From NCBI GenBank assembly GCA_036971475.1, contig JBAIZL010000005.1, positions 167,891,886 to 167,955,885 on the forward strand: a stretch of 64,000 nucleotides of DNA. Reading direction: 5' to 3'. The notes under the pieces were generated by a model that was given only the letters and a program-made list of their open reading frames with translations, did not search any database and was not told the DNA's origin. Numbering within the stretch: the first letter of the stretch is position 1; each line of letters opens with the position of its first letter. The position numbers were made by a program, and so were the translations under genes. This stretch comes from Prosapia bicincta. Lineage: Eukaryota; Arthropoda; Insecta; Hemiptera; Cercopidae. Shown in pieces: positions 10,582 to 22,671 of the stretch.

Positions 10582-12969
10582 TTGGATCAGGAAAAGGAGC
10601 ATCAAACAGAACAAATGAGGTTGCCAGTGATAAAATTTGATAAAAGCTCCTACGATAAAAATAAGTTAACTATAAATAATGTATTAATCAGTAGAAAATT
10701 TTTAGAACAAGAAGATGAGGAGAGAAATTATAATTTAGGAATTGAAAAAAAAATAATAAACCCAGAGATAGAGATTAAGATGGAAGATACAAGTTTACCC
10801 GCATTAATAGACACAGGCAGTAACGTAACATGTATCCAGGAGAAATGGATGTTAGAGAATAAAAATAAAATAGGAAAAATAGAAATCCTACCAATAAAAA
10901 ATTTAACCATTCGGACTGCAACAAATAAGAAAACTAAAAAGATAAACAAAATGATCATGGTAATAGGAGAAATAGGAGGGGTAAAATATCCGTTTCAATG
11001 CCTAGTGGTGCCAGGCTTATTGAGAAAATTTATTATAGGTACGGATATGTTGATGGATGTGGAGGCACAACTTGATTTTGGAAAATGGGAGATGGAGTTT
11101 AAATATGAAAACAAATTATATAAATCAAAAATGAGTGTAGATGGGCAGACAAAATTTAAAGGGGAGATGAATAATTTTGAAAATGAGATGGAGGGGGAAT
11201 TGAGTTGTGATGAACAGGAAGGAATGAATGATATGGAAAAATGGGAAGAATTTGAAACTTTTGGAAACCAGAGTCAAAATTATATTAAAATTGTACAAGA
11301 GGAGGGAGAGATAAAAAAAGAGGATATTTTTGAAAGAATAGGGAATGAAGAGGTAACTGAGGAACAAAGACAGGAGATGAGTGATTTAATAGAGAAGTAT
11401 AAAGAAGTATTTTCAGACCAGCCCGGTTTATGCACTGCATATAAACATAAGATTAAAGTTAGGGAAGATGTACCAGTTTACCAAAGAAATTACCCAATTC
11501 CTACAAAGTACCAAGATTAGGTACAAGAAGAGATAGAGAAAATGTTGAGGTTAGGTATAATTGAAAGAAGTACTAGTCCATATATTAATCCAATAGTCCC
11601 AGTCATCAAAACCAATGGGAAAGTTAGATTATGTTTAGATGCAAGAAAACTAAATGAAATTATAATTCCGGATTATGATTGCTATAGAGGAATAAATGAG
11701 ATTCTACACAGAGCAAAGAGAGTTAATTGGTTGAGTACCATGGACCTCACTAACAGTTTCTGGCAGGTTGAATTGGAAGAGGAGTCAAGAAAATATACTG
11801 CATTCCAACATAGAGGGAAAACATACCAGTTTGTTGTTACACCCTATGGATTGAAAACATCTCTAGCAGCATTGGCAAGAGCTACGGATAGTATTATGAG
11901 GGAGGAATTAGAAGATTTCACCTTAATATATGTAGATGATATAGTCTGTATGTCTGAGACATTTGAGGAGCATAAAAAACACCTAGAAAAGATCTTCCAA
12001 ATTTTTTTAAAAAACAACATGACCATTAAATTTGATAAATCAGAGTTCTGTAGAAAAGATATTTCATTCTTAGGGTATAGATTGACTACAAATGGAGTAA
12101 AAATGGATGAAGAGAAGGTTAGAGCTATATTAGAATTTCCCTCACCTAAAAATCCTCGACAGTTAAAAGGTTTTATTGGAATGGCTAATTATTATAATAA
12201 ATTTATAGAAAAATATTCAGAATTTGTACAACCATTATTAAAATTATTATCTAATAGAAACAAATTTATTTGGACAGAAGAGGAGGAGCGAAATTTTATT
12301 AAATTAAAGAAAAAATGTTTGGAAACAAATGTACTTACTCACCCAGATTACCAGAGGAGGACACACTCTCATGCACTTACTCATGCCATAGGAGGACACA
12401 TCTATCAGATTGATGAAAAGGGGGAGAAAAAGGCAGTAATGTTTATGAACCGCACATTAAAAGGAAGTGAAGTTAAATATTATACCACTGAGAAGGAATT
12501 ACTTGCTATATTGTTTTGTCTGCAGAAAGCAAGACAGATCATCCTAGGAAGAAAAATTGTGATCCAGACTGACCATCAGGCCTTAACTTTTATTAAGACT
12601 TGTAAAATTTTAAATTCAAGATTGCATAGATGGATATTACTAATGCAAGAATATGATTATACTATTGAACACTGTAAAGGAAAAGAAAATGTAGTTGCAG
12701 ACCTATTGAGCAGGAACCCTTGTGACAAAAATAAGTTTGAAAGAAGAGACCAAAATTCAGAATTACAAAGAAATTATATAGAAAGAGTTATGGATATGGA
12801 AATGTGTACAAAATTTAAAGAATTTAGTAAATTACAAGTAGAAGATTTGGAAGTTAGAGAAATAAAAGAAAACATTCAAAATTATCCTCAAAATTATAAA
12901 ATTATTAATAACTTAGTATATAAAAAAAAGGGAAAGTTGGAAAATAGTAGTACCAAAGGGAATGATTAA
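10582..12969 (+). pseudogene. gypsy pol part 1: protease, reverse transcriptase, RNase H; one internal stop
   Basis: The frame begins with a retropepsin-type aspartic protease (ALIDTGSNVTCIQ, catalytic Asp at 10810-10812), followed by an acidic spacer and the reverse transcriptase. An in-frame TAG at 11518-11520 splits it just before the fingers region. After the stop the same frame gives LCLDARKLN, the fingers/palm region STMDLTNSFWQVEL, the catalytic YVDD (11929-11940), then FLGYRLT and FIGMANYYNKF. RNase H follows, with TDHQALTF and CKGKENVVADLLSR. In the RNase H N-terminal strand the expected catalytic Asp is His (codon 12370-12372, in HALTHAIGG). The frame runs out at 12969 and integrase continues one frame over. 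Gag-pol frame relation suggests frameshifting or reinitiation, which I could not decide. Confidence 0.9.
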
Positions 12970-14044
12970 AGAAATAGTGGGTACTTGTCATGAATATTAC
13001 CTGCATGCAGGAGCTAAGAAATGTCATACCATATTATCAGAGAGCTTCACTTGGAAGAAAATGGGAAAAAGCATTAGGGGAATTATTAAAACATGTAATA
13101 TTTGTCAAAGAGGTAAAAATGTAACCCAAGGTAATTTTGGAGAGATGAAAGGGCTCCAAGTGGAAAAACCAAAGGAGCAATTGTCAATTGTTTTTATAGG
13201 ACCATTTCAAAGAACTGTAGGAGGCTATAAGTATTTATTAGTAATTTTAGATGTATTTACAAAATTCGTTCAAATCTATAAATTGAAAAAGGCAACCACA
13301 GGGGAGGCAATTAAATGTTTAGAAAATTATATAGAAAAATTCGGGAGAGTAGAAAGAATACAGACTGCTCATGGAACCCAGTTTAATAATAAGAAATGGC
13401 TGGAGTATATTAAAAATAGAGAAATGAAACCAATATTTTCTCCAATAAGGAGGCCACAAAGCAATATCGTTGAGAGGGTGAATAAGGAGATCATTAGATG
13501 TTTGAGAACATATTGTCATCATAACCATAGAGAATGGGGAAAATATGTAGAGGTTATTAACCAGGCAATTAATGAAATTCTTCATGAGACTACAGGATAC
13601 ACACCTAACCAGCTACAACTAGGAATTCATGATGAAAGGTTTTGGCAAAAGGAAATAAAAAATTTAGGCTGGAGTTCAAAATTAATAAATTTAGAAAGAC
13701 ATTTAGAAATTGCTAGGAGTAGAATTAAGAAGAAGGCTCATAAGAGAGCAGAGAAATTTAATAAAACTCATATAATAGAAGAATTAAATGTTGGGGACAA
13801 GGTATTAGTAAAAGAAAATTGGCAACCACAGGGTATAAGAGGTGAGATTGCAAAATTATTTTATATATATGATGGACCTTATGTGATCACCAAGAAATAT
13901 GGCAAGGCGACTTATGAAATCAAAGATGCTAGAAGCAATAAAATTAGAGGAATTTTCCATATTAGCTTGTTAAAGAAATTTTATGAACCAAGGGAGGCAC
14001 ACCATGGAGAATCAGATAAATTTCAGATAGAACAAATTAAATAG
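12962..14044 (+). pseudogene. gypsy pol part 2: integrase lacking two catalytic Asp
   Basis: A 360-residue frame overlapping the end of pol part 1 by 8 bp, in a different frame; the coding trend of the two meets near 12930, so this is a one-base frame break and not a separate gene. It carries the HHCC zinc-binding module (HEYYLHAG ... CNICQRGK) and the integrase core (GGYKYLLVILDVFTKF). The first catalytic Asp position, before FIGP, is Val (13190-13192). The second, in IQTxHGTQF, is Ala (13367-13369). The catalytic Glu in NIVERVN is present. A C-terminal region with VGDKVLVKEN and GPYVITKKYG resembles the chromatin/DNA-binding tail. The protein as read should not be active for strand transfer. 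Confidence 0.88.
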
Positions 14045-14700
14045 TAAGGGAGAAGTCGAGAGAAAGGAAAATAACAAGGGATAATAAGATGGTAACAACA
14101 GGAATGACTCAGGATATAAAAATATTAGGAGAAGGAAGCGAATGTAGGAGGGATAGATAACAAATAAACCGGAAATGACAATGGACCAGAAATGACTTAA
14201 TAATTAAACAAACACTTGAAAAAAAATAAAGAAATAAAAAATATATAAATTTAAATAAAATAGGAAGGGATGAACGAATAAGAACAAGGACCTAACCTAC
14301 AAACAACCTAGACATGCTATGACTCGGTTAGGCTAAAATTAAGAAAAAAAAAACACTGTGTCAGAAGATAGATTATATAGATAAATAAAAAGACTTATGA
14401 TTGGAAAGATTCCATTCTATTAAAATTAAAATAAAGAAAGAAAAAGAAAAAGGTTATAAAATAGATTCTAAGAATCAGAAAATGATTAATGTACTAGATG
14501 TTAAGAGTATAAGAGGATTGTTGATTAAATGTTAATTGTTAATTTATTGTATTGTTAGGAGTTAAGTATATCATATGTAATTAGAGGGCAGCAGACAAGC
14601 AAGAAGGATAGACTAAGAGTTTACTCCCAAAATGTGAAAATTGAGATAAAAAAAAAGGAATTTTGGAATCAAAATTTTTTTTATCTAAATTTGGGGACTA
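14045..14700 (+). other. 3' non-coding part of the gypsy element
   Basis: No envelope frame or other long frame. The stretch is purine-rich on this strand, with A-rich runs. TTTGGGGACTA directly precedes the 3' LTR; it may be the end of the plus-strand primer region, with a longer purine run at 14645-14660. Confidence 0.6.
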
Positions 14701-15903
14701 TGTAACATTTTGAAGTAGTATATATATAAAAGGCACTTACAAATAAGATAAATATATATATATATAAATTCAGTATGTAAAAAAATTACTAAAATATACC
14801 AGTAACGAAATGTAAACATAACCTAATTTCACTTGTGTAGAAAATGCACATGGCCACATTTTAGATCTAATCACAAGATTTTATATATAAAAAAAAAAAA
14901 AACACAAATCACTATTTATAAGAAAATGTATTAGAAGTAATTGATAGATAACAATTTGAATAGAACAATAGAACGATATAAATACACTTAAAACTTTCAA
15001 ACGGCAAGCTAGTGAAATGTTCTGAAGTAAACAAGATGGGAGAACGAATTTGTGGAGTTGCGTGCGCATTGACCGGCAAAAGATATTCGTTTTAAATATT
15101 TCTCGTGGAGATATAATCTAAAACAGTTTGGGAAATAAGATTTAAATGCAATTGTTTTGCAAAGAAAATTAAGTGCAGTTGTTAAGAAGAAGAAGTGTAT
15201 CAGAGGCGGTGAACATGACATCCGTAAAGCTGTTACAAGGAATAAACGAGAAAATAGCGGAAATTGACGACTTGGCCATTTTATTGCTAAAAAGGGAGCG
15301 TCAGTTAGTTGGGACAGAGCATTTGAACGAGGCAGACGTGTTTCAGAATTGGCTGTAGAAATTTTATTTTTTTAACTGGTGCGGAAAGTGCAGTATCGTA
15401 TTCAAATCATAATTACAGAATAACATTAAGCCAAATCATTGAACTGATCGATTAAGAAGACATTATTCAGGAAGTTATTTAATTAGAAACCAAATAACTT
15501 GTAAAAAAATTCTAGCTTGTAAGAATTGTAACTTAGATATTTTTTTGAAAGTGCCAACTCAAATTTTATTATTCAAAATTTAGAAAACCCACCTATTAAC
15601 CCGAGATAAGGAGAGCTCAAGCTCAAATTAAAGTAATTAAATCAAATTCAATTAATATTAAAATTTATAACTAAACTTCTTGCTGCCATAAACAAATTTT
15701 AGACTTAGGCTAATAAAGCTTAATTTTTATAATTCTTTGTGGATGAAATAAGACTTTGTAATTAGTAAGTGACTTTATAAAAGAAAATAAGGAATGTCAT
15801 ATTAAGATATTAAAATTTTTGTAACAAAAGCAGCATTGAATCGATATTTCTTTTAACTTATAAATTTTTATTAAGACTTATAAAAGTGAATTTACCAATT
15901 ATT

Positions 15904-15906
<3 letters not shown>
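14701..15906 (+). repeat. 3' LTR of the gypsy element
   Basis: Same ends as the 5' LTR (TGTAAC to ATTACA), with an AATAAA signal near 15713. The segment about 15448-15482 (GAAGACATTATTCAGG) differs from the shorter 5' counterpart at 8009-8035. It carries the same 61-codon frame at 15173-15358. It is followed at once by a 36-bp AT tract. Confidence 0.92.

Positions 15907-15942
<36 letters not shown>
15907..15942. repeat. (AT)n tract at the gypsy 3' flank
   Basis: Perfect AT dinucleotides. Together with the TA run before 7262 it shows the gypsy element is inside an AT microsatellite. Confidence 0.9.
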
Positions 15943-15946
<4 letters not shown>

Positions 15947-17424
15947 TCAATGAATTGATACCTAGCTCTAAGAATTAGGTCAGTTGATCTATTTACTTAC
16001 GATAAGATAAGAGTAACTCGTAACTACGCGATTGTTTTGTAACTCACAACTGCTACAATATATATTGTCTACTAAAACAATTTTAAAAAACAGATATATT
16101 TTTTGAATACATCTTTTTTTTCAACTAAGGCAAAAATTTTATGTAGTTATAAAGGAGAGCTAATGAGTGAAAGAAGATAGAATAATTTATTAAAAAATTT
16201 AGAATTATTATTTTTGTTGGTTTTGTATGAATATTTTTGGTGTGAATTAATATTTGTGCAACAAACTGAATGCAGAAATATGTCCATCACAAAATGTTTT
16301 ACAAGATTCATGTATAATCTCGATTTTTAAAAATTGGAGAAAGTGCACTTTGACTCTATAGGTCTCAATATAGTGTAAAAAATTAAGAACTGTATTTAGT
16401 AATAGTTTAAATATATAGATATAATAACAACAAAACATTACATAGATATAGGTATATCAACACATAGATATAGGTATATTAACAAAACATTTATACTGTA
16501 CAAGAGAGGTCTAGATGGGGGAGTTGGAACGGGTCGACCTAAGTCGAAAAGTCCTGAATCAGATTTAGATATTTAAGATGCGTCAGGTTAGAAATACCCT
16601 AATTAAGGTAGTAACAAGCAACCACCTATAAGGTTTTAAGTTTACAAAGTACAAAATTCTGCTTTGAAATTAAATTTATCTATTAATCATTGGCTGTCAT
16701 AAAAAGAGTTTTCCGATCAAGATACTAGACAATTATCATTAGTGACAAAGTGTTATTCTGAAAGTATCGCCAAATGTCATTAGCAATAAAATCAACGAAT
16801 CCTGCATTATTGAAGTATGATTAACACATTAAACCTTGAACTAAGGACAATTAAACCTTGGACAAGTTCACAGTACAATATTGTGCTTTTTAATGTTTTT
16901 TTTTTTTTTAATAACCATACAATTTGCAATATTGTTCAAACCCAATAAACTACTTATCACAATAAATGGAATAAAATGAGCTCTCGTAAAATATATATTT
17001 TCTTGTATCTATCTTGGTCTACAGAAAAATGAAGAAAATCTGAATTACTTATGTTGGAGTTCTCACCCATATTCGTACCACTCTGTGAAAAAATATCACA
17101 GTGGAAACCATAATAAATAAGCTTGGAAAAAAGCATCACTAAATTAAGCATAGTAAGTTGTTAAAGAAAAAAACGTATTTGCAGATACGGGAACTTTCAG
17201 ATGACTGACTGACTAATTAGTGTCAAATCCACAACTATGTTAAATTCAAAATTTTTATTTTTAGACTTGTACAACTGACTGTAAAGGAGACAAACAAACG
17301 TAATTTGAAACTGTATGGCCTCAAAACCATTGTGAAATAACAAAACTTTATTTGTTTGTAAACAGGAATTTGTGTAATTAATTACATCAGTCCTAACTAT
17401 ATTCAGGATTATTTAACATTATTA
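15943..17424. other. intron sequence without recognised gene
   Basis: AT-rich. A small local duplication of ACATAGATATAGGTATAT occurs at 16440-16485. No domain-bearing frame and no element ends seen. Confidence 0.5.
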
Positions 17425-18110
17425 ATAGAGCACAGTTGCCATACCCATACTCAGGTTTATTATTTAGTTAACATTGGGTTGCACAGTTATACTTGGGATT
17501 ACACTTGCACAGTTGCCATACCCATACTCAGGTTTATTATTTAGTTATCATTGTCATGAACAGTATACGAACCTATACTTGAAATTATACTTGCACAGTT
17601 ATACTTGGGATTATTCTTGCACAGTTGCCATACCCATACTCAGGTTTATTATTTAGTTATCATTGTTATGCACAGTTATACTCGGGATTACACTTACACA
17701 GTTAACGAACCTATACTTGGGATTATTATTCAGTTAACATTGGTAGTTCAACAGCCAGGCCTACATTTGGGTTGGTTTATTATTCAGATAACATTGGTAT
17801 GTCCAGTAGCAGAACCTGTATTTGGGTGTATTATTCATTTCACATTGATATGTTCAACAGCCAGGCCTACACTTGGGCTGTTTTATTATTCAGATAACAT
17901 TGATATGTCCAGTAGCTGGTCCTATAATCAAGTTTGTTATTCTGTTGACATTGGTATGTACAATAGCCGAAACAATTATTTAGATAACATTAACATGTGC
18001 AGTAGCCAAGAACTATGCTCGGATTTTTACTATTCAGTTATCATAGGTATGGGCTATTGTCAAACCCATTCTCAGAGTTTTTTTAGTTTACAATAGCCGA
18101 ACACATATGC
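17425..18110 (+). repeat. minisatellite, about 50-60 bp units
   Basis: Tandem units built on a phrase like GCACAGTTGCCATACCCATA, CTCAGGTTTATTATTTAGTT, ATCATTG. Copies at the left (17425-17660) are nearly identical. Copies to the right diverge steadily to AGTAGCCAAGAACTATGCTC-type versions. Open frames across it (for example 17605-18096) are by-products of the repeat. Confidence 0.85.
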
Positions 18111-18898
18111 AAGTATTATTATTCAACTTTTAAGAATATGTTAATAGTATTGTTAAAAAAATAACTGCAATAATATTTTGCGAGATTGATAGAATCTATG
18201 ATAGTGTTACTAGAAAAAATTAATCTGGTAACCTTATTTCTTTGTTTATACAAATAATAGTACAGGAAATAGAATGTTGGAGTGAGTCCAAACAAAAGAG
18301 GATTTGTAGGACAAAATTACTGTTGCTATTTCTGTTAATTTAATATTTATTATTAAGGATCGGTTTATTTTGGATGGTAAACCTGAAGCAGTAATATTTT
18401 CAGAGGGTATTCTAATATGAGGAGAAACAAGAACAAAACATAAGTAATTGAATGGTTAGTTCACATGTTTACATAAAATTAGTATTAATTTTCAAAAAGC
18501 CAGGCCTTAAAAATGAGGAAACAGAGAGTAGTATGTTTATTTCTTTATTTATAGGTTTAGTTTTCAATATCAAATGCATTTGAAATAATATAATATTACA
18601 GAAATCTGTAAGTAAACATCTACCGCAGAAAGAATTAGATGGAGCACAGAAAGCTCAACTTTTCTGTAGTTAAAAGATAAATTTATTATAAAAAATATCA
18701 ATATAAACCAAACAATACACATTATGTTCCACAGTAGCATACAATCAAGTTATGGAACATTAATACACTCGAAATAAATTTTTTAGAGTTCTGAATCTGG
18801 AAGGATAAAGTTAAAAATAAAATAGTTTTTCAGCTGATGTTAAAGTTAATGCAACAGGCTCAAGTGTTGAGATATTGCTATTCGTAAAACTAAATTAA
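18111..18898. other. intron sequence without recognised gene
   Basis: No exon or element ends seen up to the TTAA (18895-18898) that flanks the piggyBac element. Confidence 0.5.
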
Positions 18899-21392
18899 CA
18901 CTGCAGTAGTCGCGCATAACAGACGGACGTGTACAGTCGCGTGGCGCCCACTAGACGCCACTCCGGTAAACAATTAATATAATAATTTTGTTAAAAGTTA
19001 ATATGATTTTCAACACTTTTACAAATGTAATTTATGAAAAAAATCGCAATGGATACCATATAAAAAACAAACTAATTTTGCATATCTATTTCCTACATTA
19101 CATGTATATTCTTAAAGTTGTATAATGTCCGTGGTTAATTAGATTAAATATATGTGACGTTGAGTTATAAATACTTAATTAAATTAACTAGTAAACAAAG
19201 ACAAGTCATGCAAACACTGTTTTCAAACTCAATTCCGACATATTAATTTTCCATGTTTCAAGCAAATAGACATTTTATACTTGTAACAAAAGTTACGTGT
19301 CACTTCTCTTTTCCGCACACATATGACACCTTTTATGGCCAACAGGATCTTCACTAACACATTCACTGATTGTAGTACTTCAACTTTCACAATTTATTCC
19401 TATATCTGTGGCTTTTCTTTTCAAATTTCTTGGTATATTATTTGTATTCCAGCGTAGTTTTAGGTATTCCTCTGTCAATAATAAGGCTAACTGTCGTAGG
19501 AATTGTCTCCTTTTTAAAGTTTTGTTGTTTATAGTATTAGAATTATATATATCATTTGTCGGTTTATACCAGCAATATTTATCAAGATATAAAAAATGAC
19601 TACTGGCCACCTCCCTGTATTCATTGCACAACTATATAGGGCACTCATTTTGTCTACCATGTCTACGCCGTACTTCGTTGAATTGCAAAACGTTACAATC
19701 TCTGGTATTTTATTATTGCCTGTGTGAGACTCAATACTTTTATCGCTATATAGTGTTGACAGAACAATTACATTTTTATTCATTTTTGGCTTGTAAGAAA
19801 CAAAGGTAATGGATTCATGGAACCCGAATTTAGACGACTTCAAAAGCATTGCTTTGCATGCTACAAACTGGGAGTATTTCTTTTTTATTTTTACGAATCG
19901 TTCCAACAAGGGTTGTCCCATTTTTCAAAAGTTTTTTTGTAAGTTTGTAGCTTATAAACCAATTGTCAGTGGTTATATTTCTTCCCGAATTAGCAATGCA
20001 ATCAGTGTGTCGCAAAACAACGTTCTTAGGGCTGTTCCGGTGTGACCCATCAGGATGTTTTCCGGCATATATTTCTAGATTCACTGTGTAATACATTTTA
20101 GCATCGGCCAAGCAGAATACTTTTATGCCATATTTTTCTTGCTCACTAGGAATGTATTGTTTGAAAGAACATCGGCTGCAAAACTTTTCCAACTTTTCAT
20201 CTAACATCAAATACTCTCCTTTGCTATAACAAGCTTGGCAATTATTTACAAACCTATCGAAAATATGTCTTATGGGTGCTAATTTGTCAATCTTCTTTCT
20301 TTCACCCCTAGTAAATCGTCAAAGCGTAAAGCCTGTAATAAAAATCTAAATCTATGTAGAGACATAACAGTTTGAAATCTTTCTGAAATAACCTGCTAAG
20401 TACAGCAACCCAAATAATGTCTTGATTTCTATTATATTTGTAAAATTACAGTCGCGTTGTCTACTATAGTTTGCTTTTTTGACAATATGTATTTTTTGTG
20501 GGCTTTCAACGATACAGTCTAGTATACCACTATCTATAAAACAACCCCAACAGTATAAAATTGTGTTTTTGATTTTAGCAATAGATTTCACTCCTGGCAA
20601 ATGAGTAATAATATTAAGTCTTTGGGTACGTACATTTCTTGTAGGAACATTTACTTTCCATTGTGTAGTTTTATCCCAACCGAGATAAAAAGATTCATTG
20701 TCTTGGTACTCACGGCCCTCGTCGTTATCGCTTATCTCTTGTTCTGTATGACTGTCAGACAAATGTTCAGACATAGCATCCTCTTCATCCCCATCGGTGT
20801 TATCGCCTGCATCACTTACAAGGTCCGGTTGATGTTTTGTCTTAATGCTATCAACTGAGTCTTCATTTTCACTTGTATCACTCAACTGTAATTCTTTACT
20901 AAATAGCAAGTTTTGAATTTTATTACATTCTTCTTTACTATACAAATTAAATTTAATAAACTTATCCATTTTTATGTCGGCTAATATTTATGTTATATTA
21001 TATATTGTAAATCTAACAACAATATTTGAAAAAGGTTCTGATATATACACCTATATAAAGCAAAGATTTTATAAACAAATTTTATATATACAGTATATAT
21101 AAAGGTTCTGAATAAAGAAAATATATTACACAAGACTACTACATGCACAAACCTTCTCAGTAACAACTTGAAACAGATTGAAGACAAAGCTGCGTCTATA
21201 GTAGTCAAATGCCAAATGCCTATATTCCAAGAAATAGTCGATTGTCGGTGATGAATGTTTAACTGGCGATTTATGATACTGTACCAGGAAGGTATACAAA
21301 AGGAAATCGAAAACTGGGTACGTAGACAAAAACAGCAAGCTACAAAAGTGACATTGGCGCCTGATAGACGCCACTGATTGACTACTGCAGTG
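18899..21392 (-). mobile_element. piggyBac DNA transposon with both ends
   Basis: A 2494-bp element flanked on both sides by TTAA (18895-18898 and 21393-21396), the piggyBac target duplication. The ends are perfect 13-bp inverted repeats, CACTGCAGTAGTC. Near each end is a second palindrome-like block (TGGCGCC...AGACGCCA, about 18950-18962 and 21354-21374). A decayed transposase lies inside on the minus strand. Clean ends with a broken gene mean it could only move if supplied with transposase in trans. Confidence 0.93.
19190..20969 (-). pseudogene. piggyBac transposase, broken
   Basis: Read on the minus strand from 20969. An acidic N-terminus (about residues 25-90, many Asp/Glu/Ser) leads into the piggyBac domain: WKVNVPTRNVRT, LPGVKSIAKIK, TLFGLLYLAGYFRK. 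The three catalytic Asp regions can be seen: MLDEKLEKF (near 20190), ITTDNWF (near 19980) and YGVDMVDKM (near 19655-19675). IRKNKKEILP and CFADAK-like KVFCLADAKMYYT fit the family. Frame changes occur near 20351-20211, near 19850 and near 19600. A Cys-rich tail with KRCHMCAEKR and ICLKHGK (about 19225-19340) is the zinc-finger end usual in piggyBac. No single frame covers the gene. Confidence 0.9.
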
Positions 21393-21396
21393 TTAA

Positions 21397-22670
21397 GTTA
21401 CATAGTTTACTCAGTAAAGTAATACTTGCTTAGCAAAATATAAAGAAATGACCAGGAGGAAGCCATGTTAAAAGTAGATGGTCACTAAAATATCAAAAAG
21501 AGGAGAAAAGGGAAATGAAGATTTTAATAAAAACAAACAAAATAAATAGTTGAAATATCATGACAGAAATAGTGCTTCATAACAAAGTCCGAAAACTGGA
21601 TTTTGATTACTTTTTCTTATTGTAATATATCAATAACAGATTCAGTATTCTATTATAAAATTTGTACATTAAATTCAGATCTGACTGATCTATTGCTTGT
21701 TTTTTAGCCACTGAAAGTTATAGCTGAAGGTATCCCTTGTTGAATTTCTTTGTGATAGCTCAAATGCTTGTCATACAACAATTTCACAAAGATATTATTT
21801 TTATATATTATAAAATGATTATTTTATCCATTTGTAAGTTACATTCCTTTATATTCAAACCAGTTATTTCATACTAAATTAATTTTTTTTTATTTGAAAC
21901 TTTTATTTAAAAGTCGAGTTGGCTTTGAAGTTTTTAAAATTAATATACACGTTTTGGTAATATTTGGGCAATAGTTTTCTAATTATAAAGACCTAAAGAC
22001 AGATTTATTAGGTTCCATCCATATAATTCACGTTCAAGTATATCCAAGAAAGTATAATCATGTGAATTTTTTATTTTGAAGTGGGAGATTCCTCAGATTT
22101 TGACTTTTAGTGTTGATGAACACATTAAGGCTATTACTCACAGTCTTAAATTGAGAAAAATATTTCCAAAAGCTATTTGAAATTTTAATAAAAGTGCTCA
22201 GACATAAGATTTTATAAAAGGTTGCATTAAAACTATCAAACTGTAAGTAGATAATAACACAAAATATTTATTTAGCCTAAAATATATTTATACTTAACTA
22301 AACTAGCATTTCAACTTTCATTGATGAACAGAATTATTTAGTAGTAGCTCAAGTTTAAGATGGAGACATACTAAAAAATGCACATTATTATATTTCTAAA
22401 GTAAACAATTATACTCGTACATTAGAATCCCAGTTCAAGGGTTAAAAATATTTTAAGTTTACATAATAGTTTTTAACCAAAACAGGTATATAAAAAATTA
22501 TACCAACAGGGACAAAATGGATATTTAATGAAAATTATATGAAAAAAAAACATCAATAAAAAATTATCAACAGTGTTAAAAAAATATTAACAGTACATCT
22601 CAAATATTATTGCATAATATACTGTATTTAATGAAAATTACATATAAAACAAAATATTTATAAAAAAAAA
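21397..22670. other. intron sequence without recognised gene
   Basis: AT-rich, no supported exon, RNA gene or element ends. Confidence 0.5.
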
Positions 22671-22671
22671 C

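Larger units (their letters stand above)
7262..15906 (+). mobile_element. full-length Ty3/gypsy LTR retrotransposon
   Basis: An 8.6 kb element with two long terminal repeats (7262-8455 and 14701-15906) that begin TGTAACATTTTG and end ATTACA. The internal order is gag, protease, reverse transcriptase, RNase H, integrase, which is the Ty3/gypsy order. No envelope frame follows integrase. It sits in an AT run: the 5' flank ends in TATATAT and the 3' flank begins ATATAT, so the target duplication is probably ATAT but cannot be fixed exactly. The LTRs are almost identical except for one 20-45 bp stretch and a few single bases, indicating recent insertion, yet pol carries a stop, a frame change and missing catalytic residues. 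Confidence 0.93.

Noticed and set aside
14045..14700. Envelope gene after integrase
   Set aside because: No frame over 60 codons and no signal peptide or membrane segment; the element looks env-less.
17605..18096. 163-codon frame on the plus strand
   Set aside because: It lies wholly in the minisatellite and repeats the unit in protein form.
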